From: Desulfitobacterium_A sp035539115
GTDB taxonomy: Bacteria > Bacillota > Desulfitobacteriia > Desulfitobacteriales > Desulfitobacteriaceae
Length of the DNA: 64,000 nt
Reading direction: 5' to 3'
NCBI RefSeq assembly: GCF_035539115.1
Contig: NZ_DATLJA010000029.1
Span: forward strand, 1-64,000
The position numbers and the translations under genes are program-made. Below are positions 1 to 8,260 of the stretch, piece by piece; the stretch's first letter is position 1, and each line of letters begins with the position of its first letter. The notes beneath the pieces are model-generated. The model was not told where the DNA came from and ran no database searches. It saw only the letters and a list, made by a program, of their open reading frames with translations.

Positions 1-171
1 CTAGGGCTTCTGCCTTCGCTTTGCTTGGCACAAGCCAAGTTTTCTTTATCCTACGATGCAAGTGGTTAAGTCCGGCAGGATAAGGCAACTAGGCCTACCA
101 CCTTCGCTAGGGCTTGGTGCTAGCCAAGTTTTCTTTATCGCTAAAGCTCGGCGAAAGCCGGGTTTTCTTTA
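1..171 (+). repeat. Tandem array of three terminator-like hairpin repeats
   Basis: Three successive modules end in the same pattern of a hairpin followed by TTTTCTTTAT. Arms are 24-29/34-39 (loop ACAA), 113-117/124-128, and 147-152/157-162 (GAAA tetraloop). The sequence before the second hairpin resembles the 93-bp dispersed repeat found at 13336 and 20677. Each unit looks like a rho-independent terminator, so the array probably ends transcription entering from the left and insulates the selenoprotein gene that follows. A stacked, degenerate terminator family is what is seen; mobility or function beyond termination is inference. Confidence 0.6.
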
Positions 172-222
172 TAAAAGTGGTACAATAAGGATAAAACGAG
201 TTAATCAAAAGGAGGAATATCT

Positions 223-858
223 ATGGTATTCACCATAAAAGTATACTCAGACTACACCTGACCGTTCTGTTACATTGGCAACGGGATTGTCAAAGAATTA
301 AAAAAAGAGTTTGAAATACAAGATGAATGGATGAGTTATGAGCTCCATCCGGAAATCCCCAAACCGGGCATAGCAATTACTCAATTCTTTCCGGGAATGA
401 ACACGCAAGGCATGCAGGAGCAACTAAACTCAATGGGTGCTGCATATGGTCTTATCTTTAAAGAGACGTCTTGGGTTGCAAATACAAATCTTGCGTTGCA
501 GGCCAGCGAATATGCACGTGATCATGGTAAATTCCATGAATATCATGATCAATTACTTTACGCTAATTTTACAGAAGGAAAAAACCTGGGAGAAATTGAT
601 GTCCTTCTTGACTTAGCCCAAAATGTCGATTTAGATCCTCAGGAACTTAAAAATGCTCTTCAAGAAAACCGCTATCAAACACGCTTAATTGAAGCCAAGC
701 AGCAGGCAGAAAAAGATCACATTACCGCTACACCAACATTCATGATTAATGATCAATACAAAATCGTGGGTGCGCAAACGCTTCAAAATTTCCGAAAAAC
801 CTTACAAGAGATCAGCTCGAAGGGCTCTAATAACAATAATCCATTTACAATTCTTTAA
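223..858 (+). CDS. DsbA/FrnE-family thiol-disulfide oxidoreductase, selenocysteine-containing (UxxC)
   Basis: The gene starts at ATG 223 behind AAAGGAGGAA. The frame is open to 858 except for one TGA at 259-261, codon 13. Reading that TGA as selenocysteine gives 211 residues, normal for the FrnE-like DsbA family. It puts U exactly at the first position of the catalytic motif, in the context YSDYT-U-PFCYIG, where relatives have CPFC. The thioredoxin fold is supported downstream by the cis-proline loop TATPTF near the C terminus. A conventional start at 331 would remove the whole active site. No signal peptide is seen, so it is probably a cytoplasmic redox enzyme with an unknown substrate. A real nonsense mutation is the alternative, but the match to the catalytic position argues strongly against it. 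Confidence 0.88.
259..290 (+). promoter_or_regulatory. Candidate bacterial SECIS element just after the UGA
   Basis: Directly after TGA 259-261, CCGTT (262-266) pairs perfectly with AACGG (280-284). This leaves a 13-nt loop with GG at 277-278, about 16 nt past the UGA. Bacterial SECIS hairpins lie just downstream of the Sec codon inside the reading frame and expose G residues in the loop for SelB. The stem here is short, so the fold is plausible rather than proven. Confidence 0.5.
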
Positions 859-903
859 TTGTCACTTACTTGAGGAAAGCATGTAAAGTGAAAGTGAGCA
901 GCT

Positions 904-2124
904 ATGGAGATTTCTTGCAGTTCCAAGCGTGAAATTTGGAAGATTCCTGAATCAGGCCAAGCCTATCTGGCTGGGTATTGGAGTCCTGAAAAGGGGTTAA
1001 CTCCGCAACCCACCTACGTGAAATGGCAGGCAGGGAAGATTATTGCCTTAGAATCTATCGATGAACCACAAAATACTTTGGCTAACAAAGACCCAATGTC
1101 TCTTACTTCTCAGGAAGTCTTTTCTTGGGACTCCTATTACCTAATGCCTGGCTGGTTAGATGCTCATGTCCACCTTGCCTTGGATAGCCTTGACTTTTAC
1201 CAGTGTTTAGACAACTGGGCAAGACCTGAACTTATTGACGAAAACATCAAGAAATATTTAAGGGATTATCTCACAAGAGGGATTGTTGCAATTCGAGATG
1301 GGGGAGATCTTCCAGGATTCGCCTGGCAGGCTAAGCAAAAGGTGGACTCAGGTCAATGGCAAGGTCCTCAGATTTTATCGGTCCGCGAAGCAGTAAACCG
1401 GCAAGGCAAGTACGGTCGCTTCCTTGGACGAGGCTTCAAAACGATCTCAGATTGGAAAGACCAGCAAGAAGCCTTCTTTACACAAGGATTAGATCAGCTC
1501 AAAATTGTGGTTACGGGAATTATCAAATTTGATACTTACGGAGTCGTCGGACCCGTGCAGTGGAGCGTTGGGGATCTCAAAGAACTCGTGAAAAGTGCCC
1601 ATGATCGAGGAATTTCCGTAATGGCCCATGCGAGCGGGGCAGAGGGGATATCTGTCGCGATTGAAGCGGATGTTGATTCGGTTGAGCATGGGTATTATTT
1701 GAGGACAGAACAATTAAAACGCATGCAAGCCAAAAAAATCGCTTGGGTACCTACTGTCGCACCGATCGGGAATATCTTAAAATACGACGTCGAGCGTTAT
1801 TCCGAACAGGAGAAGGCCGTCTTAACTCAAATTCTGCAAAGGCATTTGGCGAAGATTCAAGAAGCCTTTCAACTGGGCGTTTTAATCGGGGTTGGTACAG
1901 ATGCAGGCGCGTTTCTTGTTCCGCATGGAGATGGCTTTTTTGATGAACTCTCTTGGCTGATTGAAGCAGGACTGCCCAAGGATGAAGTTCTGAGAAGAGG
2001 CACTCAGGGCAATGCACGCATTTTTGGTTGGCCAAATTTAGGAACCCTTAAAATCGGGAGTACGATGAATCAACTTCAGCTTAATAGCAATCCGTACAAT
2101 TTCATAGATCACGTTCATAATTAA
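904..2124 (+). CDS. Metal-dependent amidohydrolase
   Basis: This 406-residue protein of the amidohydrolase superfamily has the expected metal ligands in order: HxH at residues 88/90 (GWLDAHVHLALD), a Lys near 200 (KIVVTG), His 242 (MAHASG), His 262 (SVEHG) and Asp 333 (GTDAG). The layout resembles imidazolonepropionase-like and prolidase-like hydrolases that cut cyclic amides or dipeptides. The substrate cannot be read from sequence. No signal peptide is visible. The ribosome site before ATG 904 is weak, and the gene lies 45 bp after the selenoprotein gene, so co-transcription is likely. Confidence 0.85.
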   Translation: MEISCSSKREIWKIPESGQAYLAGYWSPEKGLTPQPTYVKWQAGKIIALESIDEPQNTLANKDPMSLTSQEVFSWDSYYLMPGWLDAHVHLALDSLDFYQCLDNWARPELIDENIKKYLRDYLTRGIVAIRDGGDLPGFAWQAKQKVDSGQWQGPQILSVREAVNRQGKYGRFLGRGFKTISDWKDQQEAFFTQGLDQLKIVVTGIIKFDTYGVVGPVQWSVGDLKELVKSAHDRGISVMAHASGAEGISVAIEADVDSVEHGYYLRTEQLKRMQAKKIAWVPTVAPIGNILKYDVERYSEQEKAVLTQILQRHLAKIQEAFQLGVLIGVGTDAGAFLVPHGDGFFDELSWLIEAGLPKDEVLRRGTQGNARIFGWPNLGTLKIGSTMNQLQLNSNPYNFIDHVHN

Positions 2125-2125
2125 T

Positions 2126-2162
2126 AGAGGCCATAGGGATTACCCCATGGCCTCTAATCTTT
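2126..2162 (+). terminator. Rho-independent terminator after the amidohydrolase gene
   Basis: AGAGGCCAT (2126-2134) pairs perfectly with ATGGCCTCT (2147-2155). Extra GGG/CCC pairing lies inside, and a short T-rich tail follows. It separates the rightward amidohydrolase unit from the convergent MFS gene. Confidence 0.8.
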
Positions 2163-2190
2163 CTCATTGTTGTCCTTCAAGATATTCGAT

Positions 2191-3432
2191 TCAATTTTTA
2201 GGTCCATGTTCCCGAAAATTGAGCCCCCAGGCAATTAAACTTAGAAGTACCATACTTAGTCCTCCCCAGCAAACTCCTTGCCAGCCTCTAACACTCCAGA
2301 GGTATACTCCTAAGGTCGAGCCCAGTGCTCCGCCTCCAAAATAGGTGACCATATAAACTGTGTTCAGTCGATTCCTGGCATTGGGGATAAGCGTATAGAT
2401 CTGGGTCTGATTGGCAATCTGGGCGCTCTGAACGCCCAAGTCTAAAAGAATAACACCTAGGATTAAGCCCCACAGTTGTTTTCCAAGGAGCCCTAAAATC
2501 ACAAAGGAGAGAAGAGCGATTCCTGCCGCAACCCCGGCAACAGAACGAGGGCTATTTTTGTCCGCGAGACGACCTGCGAGGGGAGCCATTGAAGCCCCAA
2601 CAACTCCAACGAGTCCGAAAAGACCGGCGACCTCGCTTCCATAAGCATAAGGAGGTTGTTCTAAAAAAAAGACTAAAGTCGTCCAGAATAGGCTAAACGC
2701 ACCAAAAAGCATTCCTCCCATGAAGGAAGTTTTTCGAAGTACGGGTTGTTTGATAACGAGTTGTCCAAGTGAGCGCATCACTTGGGGATAGGGGATCCGA
2801 GAATTTTCTGGTTCGCATTTGGGAAGATAGGTCCTAAGAAGGAGCATTAAAATAAACATGAACCCGGCAGCAATTAAGTACATCATTCGCCAACCTAAGA
2901 AGTGTCCGATCATTCCACTCACCAGGCGTGCCAGTAAAATTCCAAAGAAGAGTCCGCTCATGACGAGTCCGACCACTCGCCCCTGTTCCTGCGGCTTTGC
3001 CAATTGCGCCGCGAACGGTACGATCAGCTGTGGAACGATAGTTGTTGCTCCTACAGCAAAACTCGCAAGCTCCAACATCGTAATATCAGGGGCAAAGGCC
3101 ATTGCCAGTAAGGCGAGAATTACCGCCCCAAGTAAATTCGTGATCAATTTCCTGCGTTCCCTCAAATCTCCAAGTGGAATAAAGAAAAACATACCTAAGG
3201 CATACCCGATTTGAGTGAGCATCGAAATATTTCCAATTCGACTTGCCGACACCTGAAAAGTTTGAGCCATCTCAACGAGTAAGGGCTGATTATAGTAAAG
3301 ATTGGCTACTGAGGCTCCTGCTCCGATGGCCATGATCCAGATCAAGCCTTTGGAAAGTCTAGAGCTAGGAGGATTTTCCAAAGGGTGTGTCGAAGGTCTT
3401 TCCAAGGAATCCTGATAAAGAGGCTGACTCAT
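2191..3432 (-). CDS. MFS transporter, drug/metabolite efflux type
   Basis: A 413-residue, strongly hydrophobic protein with about 12 predicted membrane segments, as in the major facilitator superfamily. The loop between segments 2 and 3 reads PLGDLRERRKL, close to the MFS motif A (GxLaDrxGrrx). A second such loop, AGRLADKNSPR, begins the C-terminal half. It is probably a proton-coupled exporter in the cytoplasmic membrane; the substrate is unknown. AAAGGAG sits 10 nt before the ATG. It is transcribed alone, toward the amidohydrolase gene. Confidence 0.85.
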   Translation of the reverse strand: MSQPLYQDSLERPSTHPLENPPSSRLSKGLIWIMAIGAGASVANLYYNQPLLVEMAQTFQVSASRIGNISMLTQIGYALGMFFFIPLGDLRERRKLITNLLGAVILALLAMAFAPDITMLELASFAVGATTIVPQLIVPFAAQLAKPQEQGRVVGLVMSGLFFGILLARLVSGMIGHFLGWRMMYLIAAGFMFILMLLLRTYLPKCEPENSRIPYPQVMRSLGQLVIKQPVLRKTSFMGGMLFGAFSLFWTTLVFFLEQPPYAYGSEVAGLFGLVGVVGASMAPLAGRLADKNSPRSVAGVAAGIALLSFVILGLLGKQLWGLILGVILLDLGVQSAQIANQTQIYTLIPNARNRLNTVYMVTYFGGGALGSTLGVYLWSVRGWQGVCWGGLSMVLLSLIAWGLNFREHGPKN

Positions 3433-3689
3433 CGCGCTTACTCCTTTAAGATAGAACTTAGATTGTCTTTTCTTTAGATTTCTATCCGAATTATTTAGGT
3501 ATAACTATTATTGTAGCTATACATCCAAGAAGTTACAACTAGAAGTGTCTCGCCTTATCCCCCAATTAGAAGTATAATTAGGTGCTGACAGCGAATAGTC
3601 TATTAGCATGGATCTCCGTAATTTTCATTTTTAAGGAACCCGGCGAGAGTTCGTAACGTGGAATTTAAGTTTGAGAGGGGAGAAGAACG

Positions 3690-4163
3690 ATGGGGCCGGG
3701 ATTAGCATCAACTCTATTCATCTTAGGAATCATTTTACTGTTTCTAGAGATCTTTGTTCCTGGAGGAATTCTAGGACTACTAGGGATTATCTTATTCTCA
3801 GTTGGAATCTTTCTTACCGTGGATTCCGCCTTACAAGCCCTCTTATACATTGGCGGGATGTTACTCGCCATAGGAATCATAGTACTTCTCAGTTTTCGCT
3901 TTTCGCGAACACGCAAATTTTGGCAAAGATTTTCTCTAAGTACCCGTCAAACTAAAGCAGCCGGCTATGTTGCTTCCAAGCTTAGTTATGAAAACTTTCT
4001 TGGCCGGGAAGGGGTAGCTCTCAGTCAGCTTCGCCCAGCCGGGACCGCGGATTTCGCAGGGGAACGTCTTGATGTGGTAACCGAAGGAGGGTTTATCCCA
4101 CAAGGATCAAAAATTAAAGTTATTGACGTTGAAGGTGCCCGTGTGATTGTGAGAGAGGAATAG
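3690..4163 (+). CDS. NfeD-family membrane protein
   Basis: A 157-residue protein with three to four membrane segments in residues 1-75, followed by a soluble C-terminal beta-barrel of the NfeD OB-fold type. The segments GREGVALSQLRPAG and GERLDVVTEGGFIPQGSKIKVIDVEGARVIV are typical of that domain. NfeD proteins pair with flotillin/stomatin-like proteins, and here floA follows 58 bp downstream, the arrangement seen for yqeZ-yqfA in Bacillus. The likely role is a membrane-microdomain partner. GAGGGGAGAAG precedes ATG 3690. Confidence 0.88.
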   Translation: MGPGLASTLFILGIILLFLEIFVPGGILGLLGIILFSVGIFLTVDSALQALLYIGGMLLAIGIIVLLSFRFSRTRKFWQRFSLSTRQTKAAGYVASKLSYENFLGREGVALSQLRPAGTADFAGERLDVVTEGGFIPQGSKIKVIDVEGARVIVREE

Positions 4164-4221
4164 CACAGTAAAAATAATCAAGAGAGAAAGCGAAGGTGAA
4201 GCCCGTTACCGGGCGTGAAAA

Positions 4222-5217
4222 ATGGCAAGTACGATTATGTCACTGATTCTTTTAGCAATAGCCCTTCTAATTATCGGGATTTTGTTTACTTTTATTCCGA
4301 TCGGACTCTGGGTATCAGCTTTAGCGGCTGGGGTTAATATTGGGATCATCACACTAATTGGAATGAGACTACGGAGAGTCACTCCCTCGAGAATTGTCAA
4401 TCCACAAATTAAAGCCCATAAAGCGGGTTTAGATATCTCAACCTCCCAATTAGAAGCTCACTTTTTAGCGGGTGGGAATGTGGATAAAGTGGTTAACGCT
4501 TTAATTGCGGCTGAACGTGCCGAGATTCCATTGCCTTTTGAGAGAGCCGCCGCAATCGATCTCGCTGGCCGAGATGTTCTCCAAGCCGTTCAAATGTCTG
4601 TTAATCCTAAAGTTATTGAAACTCCAATCGTTTCCGCAGTGGCACAAAATGGGATTGAATTAAGAGTGAAGGCTCGCGTTACTGTGCGCACCAATCTTGA
4701 TCGTCTTGTTGGTGGTGCAGGAGAGGAAACGATTATTGCTCGGGTCGGTGAAGGAATTGTCACAAGCATTGGTTCATCGCTCTCGCACAAACAGGTCTTA
4801 GAAAATCCAGACTTGGTTTCTCGTACCGTTCTAGCCAAAGGACTCGATTCAGGAACGGCCTTTGAAATCCTCTCGATTGACATCGCCGATGTGGACGTTG
4901 GTAAGAACATTGGGGCACAACTTCAAACCGATCAAGCTGAAGCGGATAAACGTATTGCCCAGGCAAAAGCTGAAGAGCGTCGCGCGATGGCAGTTGCCCT
5001 AGAACAAGAGATGAAAGCCTCCATCCAAGAAATGAGGGCAAAGGTTGTTGAAGCAGAAGCTGAAGTTCCTCGAGCCTTGGCTGCGGCCTTAAGAGAAGGA
5101 AAAATGGGAGTCATGGATTATTACAATATGAAAAATATCATGGCCGATACCTCAATGAGAGAAAATATCGCCGGTTCCGGCAAGGTTGAGTCTGGCGATC
5201 CCAGCCCGAAAAAGTAG
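4222..5217 (+). CDS. floA: Flotillin-like protein FloA
   Basis: A 331-residue protein with a hydrophobic N-terminal hairpin (about residues 5-45). An SPFH-type region follows that matches the FloA/YqfA family closely: GLDISTSQLEAHFLAGGNVDKVVNALIAAERA, AAIDLAGRDVLQAVQMSVNPKVIETP and LEILSIDIADVDVGKNIGA-like segments. An Ala/Glu-rich coiled coil (about 230-290) ends it. FloA oligomerises in the cytoplasmic membrane and organises functional microdomains. Neighbours nfeD and the 5233 gene form one operon with it. Confidence 0.93.
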   Translation: MASTIMSLILLAIALLIIGILFTFIPIGLWVSALAAGVNIGIITLIGMRLRRVTPSRIVNPQIKAHKAGLDISTSQLEAHFLAGGNVDKVVNALIAAERAEIPLPFERAAAIDLAGRDVLQAVQMSVNPKVIETPIVSAVAQNGIELRVKARVTVRTNLDRLVGGAGEETIIARVGEGIVTSIGSSLSHKQVLENPDLVSRTVLAKGLDSGTAFEILSIDIADVDVGKNIGAQLQTDQAEADKRIAQAKAEERRAMAVALEQEMKASIQEMRAKVVEAEAEVPRALAAALREGKMGVMDYYNMKNIMADTSMRENIAGSGKVESGDPSPKK

Positions 5218-5232
5218 TAGGGAGGGATACCC

Positions 5233-5787
5233 ATGGATATATTTTCCTGGTTACCAATTATCGTGATTATCCTTGTAGCCTTATCCTCGGCCAATAATAA
5301 GCTTCAAGGAAAACCTGGTTCAAAACCGCACGACCAACCTTCTCCTTGGGCTCGAGGTTTTGATCCTCGGAGTTTCGAGCTTCCCAAATGGCTTACTCAG
5401 GAAGGACCCCTGAAAGAGTCAGGACACATTTGGGACGAATTTAAAAGCTTTAATGAGTATCCTAAGAAAGGCTTAACTGACACTGAAGGAACAATTAGTG
5501 TTGAAGGAACTGCTGGAGAGGAGGGTACTTCTGGGAATGAGGGTACGATTGGGATTGAGGGGTCCTCTGGAACAGAAGGAACTTCTGGGCGAGAAGGGAC
5601 TTCAGTGTTATCAGGAAATGATGCTAAGGAGCGTATTTCTGAACTCAGAACCCCGATTACGCCTGAAATTTCTTCCCAATCTCAAGGCTTATTCCTAAAC
5701 TACTTCCCTGCCGATGCCGTTCTAATGCGCGCGGTGGTGTGGGCCGAAATTCTGGATAAACCCAAGGCCCTAAGAAAACGGAAGTAG
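5233..5787 (+). CDS. Membrane-anchored protein with seven hexapeptide repeats, third gene of the floA operon
   Basis: A 184-residue protein of unrecognised family. Residues 4-20 form one membrane segment. A hydrophilic linker follows, then seven tandem six-residue units of form EGTxGx at residues 85-126, then a distinct C-terminal block (NYFPADAVLMRAVVWAEILDKP). It starts at ATG 5233 with GGAGGG, 15 bp after floA, so it is almost certainly co-transcribed with nfeD-floA. The position is like yqfB in Bacillus, but I see no sequence reason to call it a homologue. A cytoplasmic-face scaffold partner of FloA is a guess. Confidence 0.75.
   Translation: MDIFSWLPIIVIILVALSSANNKLQGKPGSKPHDQPSPWARGFDPRSFELPKWLTQEGPLKESGHIWDEFKSFNEYPKKGLTDTEGTISVEGTAGEEGTSGNEGTIGIEGSSGTEGTSGREGTSVLSGNDAKERISELRTPITPEISSQSQGLFLNYFPADAVLMRAVVWAEILDKPKALRKRK
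5485..5610 (+). repeat. In-frame 18-bp minisatellite (seven units)
   Basis: Seven imperfect 18-bp units encode EGTISV, EGTAGE, EGTSGN, EGTIGI, EGSSGT, EGTSGR and EGTSVL in the floA-operon protein. The unit keeps the reading frame when it expands or contracts, so length variation between strains would be expected. Confidence 0.8.
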
Positions 5788-5810
5788 ACTTAATCTCTGG
5801 ATAGATAAGT

Positions 5811-5856
5811 AAAAGAGCAAGAATTCCTCGAATTAGGGGTTTCTTGCTCTTTTTGT
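5811..5856 (+). terminator. Bidirectional intrinsic terminator between the floA operon and cvfB
   Basis: AAGAGCAAGAA (5813-5823) pairs with TTCTTGCTCTT (5841-5851). T-tracts lie on both sides of the palindrome, so it can end the rightward floA operon and the leftward cvfB transcript. Confidence 0.88.
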
Positions 5857-5892
5857 ACGTTCTTTATTCCCTATATTACTGACTACCTATGT

Positions 5893-6747
5893 TTAGCTCT
5901 CAATGTTTCCAGACTTGAGTTTAAAACCATTCTCCGTCTTCTGAATTCTTCCAGACTTAAGTAAACCACCGATCGCCCGTTTAAATTCAGACTTACTCAT
6001 TTTAAACATCTTCTCAAGCTCCGCCGGACTTGCTTTTTCACCCAAAGGAAGATTTCCGTCATTTTCTTGCATCGCTTTGAGAAGATGCTGGGCGTCGATA
6101 CTCATTTGCTCATAAGAAAGCCTACGTGTCGAAAGATCGAGTTTGCCATCTTCCCGAACCCGGATGACCCTCGCCTGAATTCGATCTCCCACATGAAGAT
6201 CGGTAAAATTCTCCGTGTTCGGAATAAGTGACTTATATAGGTTATCCACGGCTACGAAGGCGCCAAATTCTGGCTGAATCTGATATATTGTTCCTATGAC
6301 TGAGTCGTTTTTTTGATAAGGCGCATCCGAGCTTAGAAATTCAGAGATATCCGTTGTACAACAAAGTCTATCCGTTTTATCAATGTAGACAGAGACTAAA
6401 TAACTTTTTCCTAGTACAATAGGGAATTTTTGTTCACTAAACGGTAAAAACAAACCCCGCTCTAGCCCGAACTCCAAAAAAGCTCCAATTCCCGTTTTGG
6501 CGGTAACCGTTAGATAGGCAAGATCTCCAACTTGAGCAAGAGGAGTCCGGGTCGTCGCGATCAAACGGTTTTCGGAATCTCGGTAGATAAAAACATCAAG
6601 GAAGTCACCCGCTTTTGCCTCAATTGGCCGCTGCTTTTCCGGCAACAATACATTATCGATGCGGTTTCCGGTCCCCGCATCGAGATAGGCCCCAATGGAC
6701 ACGAGATTTGATATTTGAAGTCGATTAAATTTACCAATCTGAATAAT
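5893..6747 (-). CDS. cvfB: CvfB-family S1 RNA-binding regulator, probable ATT start
   Basis: CvfB-type protein of 284 residues with consecutive S1-like OB folds and a C-terminal winged-helix segment (MFKMSKSEFKRAIGGLLKSGRIQ). It binds RNA and acts in post-transcriptional control of growth and virulence-type genes in other Firmicutes. The first standard start, GTG 6702, has no ribosome site and cuts into the first S1 fold. Upstream in the same frame the sequence reads IIQIGKFNRLQISNL, which fits the family N terminus (M-x-QIGKxNxL). GGGGG lies 7 nt before ATT 6747. No ATG/GTG/TTG exists between there and the upstream stop, so ATT is the most economical start. Confidence 0.85.
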   Translation of the reverse strand: MIQIGKFNRLQISNLVSIGAYLDAGTGNRIDNVLLPEKQRPIEAKAGDFLDVFIYRDSENRLIATTRTPLAQVGDLAYLTVTAKTGIGAFLEFGLERGLFLPFSEQKFPIVLGKSYLVSVYIDKTDRLCCTTDISEFLSSDAPYQKNDSVIGTIYQIQPEFGAFVAVDNLYKSLIPNTENFTDLHVGDRIQARVIRVREDGKLDLSTRRLSYEQMSIDAQHLLKAMQENDGNLPLGEKASPAELEKMFKMSKSEFKRAIGGLLKSGRIQKTENGFKLKSGNIES

Positions 6748-7003
6748 ATGAATTCCCCCTAGTCTTCAGCTGTAATACGTTCTTTTTATAAAATAACTTT
6801 AATTATAACACAAGGTCAAATTCTCTGCTATTTTCCCATCTTTCCTACTTTCTTATTTATCGCTTAGCGTGTTTTTTTTAACTTTTTTACGTTCATTTGG
6901 AAAGTTTATACTTTGTTTAGATTCTGTTAACAGAAAATCAATGTGTTTGCGTTAGAATACAGTTAGGGAAGCTTCCTGAAGTAAAATAAAGGAGTCACAA
7001 AGA

Positions 7004-8260
7004 ATGAAAATTAAAAAGAAGACCGCCATGATCGTGAGTTTTGCTCTCGGCAGCTTGATCTTCGCCACGACAGCCTTGGCGGACATTGCGAGCAAGAGCG
7101 GGTATGACCAATTAAAAGACACGCTTAAAGTCACCGCTGAGAATTGCAGTGATAAACTTAATAGTTATACGATGGATTTTACCATGGTCCTGAAGGACAA
7201 TGGTAAAACGCTAACCTCCCAAAATGAGATTCATAAATATGATCGGAGTAAAAGTGCTGAAGAGAATATATCTTCTCGTGAAGGCATTGTGAGTGGAAAA
7301 TACAATAGTCGGAGTTACACAGATCCTGTGACCATAATCCGGAAGAATGACGAAGAGCAAGCGTTCAATGTTACCGAATTCACCAAGCCCCAGAAGGTTA
7401 AAGCCTTTGACAATCCCTTTATAAGCAACCGTGCAGTGGATGTCGAGAAGATTGCCGATGCAGTGGTTGGAAGCCTGAAAGACCAAGTGATCGTCAAAGA
7501 AAATCCTGATGGAACCAAAGATTTCAGTGGTTCTTTGAGCGAGGTTCAAATTCCTACCCTCGTGAATGCTATCGCCTCCTTTCAATTGAAACAAGATTTG
7601 AATGGCCGTAATCAAGAAACCCCACAACTCGCTCAAGACATTTTCGTTAAAGAAATCAAAGGTTCGGCCCATGTCAACCCGGAAGGACTTCTGGAAAACA
7701 TCTTAGGCACAGCAACGATCATCGGTAAGGATGAGCAAGGAAACGACCACGAAGTTACGGTTGAAATTCTCTTCAAACTATCTGGGATTAACTCCACAGT
7801 CGTGACTAAACCTGATCTCACTGGGCAAAAAGTCAATAAACAAGTTGCTAATAATCTAAATGGTCCCCAACAGATCTCGAATCGCGAAAAGTTCGTCGGC
7901 AAATTTAAAAACGATATGATTATTGAAAAAGACGGGAAATACGTAAAAATTGGCGAGAGATTTATCGAGATCACGCAACTTGACCAAAACCATGTTGTAG
8001 GGAAATATTACGAAGAATATAAACCCGGTTATGAAGTAAATGCTGCTAATAAGGAGAATTTTAGCTTTGATGCCCCATTTAACAGCGGCGAGAAAAAAGA
8101 CCCCAATAGTGTGAACTTCGACGTTACAAATGAAGCAGGGGTCAAAACTCAAGGGAATATTCACTTTGATGAGAATCTTGGAAAACTCAATTTAGGTATT
8201 AATGGAAGAATGATGGGGAACCAACCTTTTGATTCTACGTTCAGCCCAGATTTAGAGTAA
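7004..8260 (+). CDS. Secreted protein of unknown function
   Basis: A 418-residue protein with a clear signal peptide: KIKKK basic end, hydrophobic core about residues 9-24, and likely cleavage after TALA. The mature part is hydrophilic, without cysteines or membrane spans beyond the signal, and gives no family I recognise. It contains two regions that look like lipoprotein-carrier-type beta sheets (residues 50-130 and 210-265). AAAGGAG precedes ATG 7004. It lies 260 bp before an ABC transporter/two-component operon, possibly as a separate transcript. Extracytoplasmic location is well supported; function is not. Confidence 0.75.
   Translation: MKIKKKTAMIVSFALGSLIFATTALADIASKSGYDQLKDTLKVTAENCSDKLNSYTMDFTMVLKDNGKTLTSQNEIHKYDRSKSAEENISSREGIVSGKYNSRSYTDPVTIIRKNDEEQAFNVTEFTKPQKVKAFDNPFISNRAVDVEKIADAVVGSLKDQVIVKENPDGTKDFSGSLSEVQIPTLVNAIASFQLKQDLNGRNQETPQLAQDIFVKEIKGSAHVNPEGLLENILGTATIIGKDEQGNDHEVTVEILFKLSGINSTVVTKPDLTGQKVNKQVANNLNGPQQISNREKFVGKFKNDMIIEKDGKYVKIGERFIEITQLDQNHVVGKYYEEYKPGYEVNAANKENFSFDAPFNSGEKKDPNSVNFDVTNEAGVKTQGNIHFDENLGKLNLGINGRMMGNQPFDSTFSPDLE

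Noticed and set aside
56..238. 60-codon ORF ahead of the selenoprotein gene
   Set aside because: It runs through the terminator repeats and into the selenoprotein start, lacks a ribosome site, and its composition is that of the repeats.
331..858. Start of the DsbA-like gene at ATG 331
   Set aside because: It has no ribosome site and would delete the active site; the frame with TGA read as Sec from 223 explains the sequence better.
2858..3214. 118-codon plus-strand ORF inside the MFS gene
   Set aside because: Antisense shadow of a well-defined membrane protein gene, without ribosome site or family pattern.
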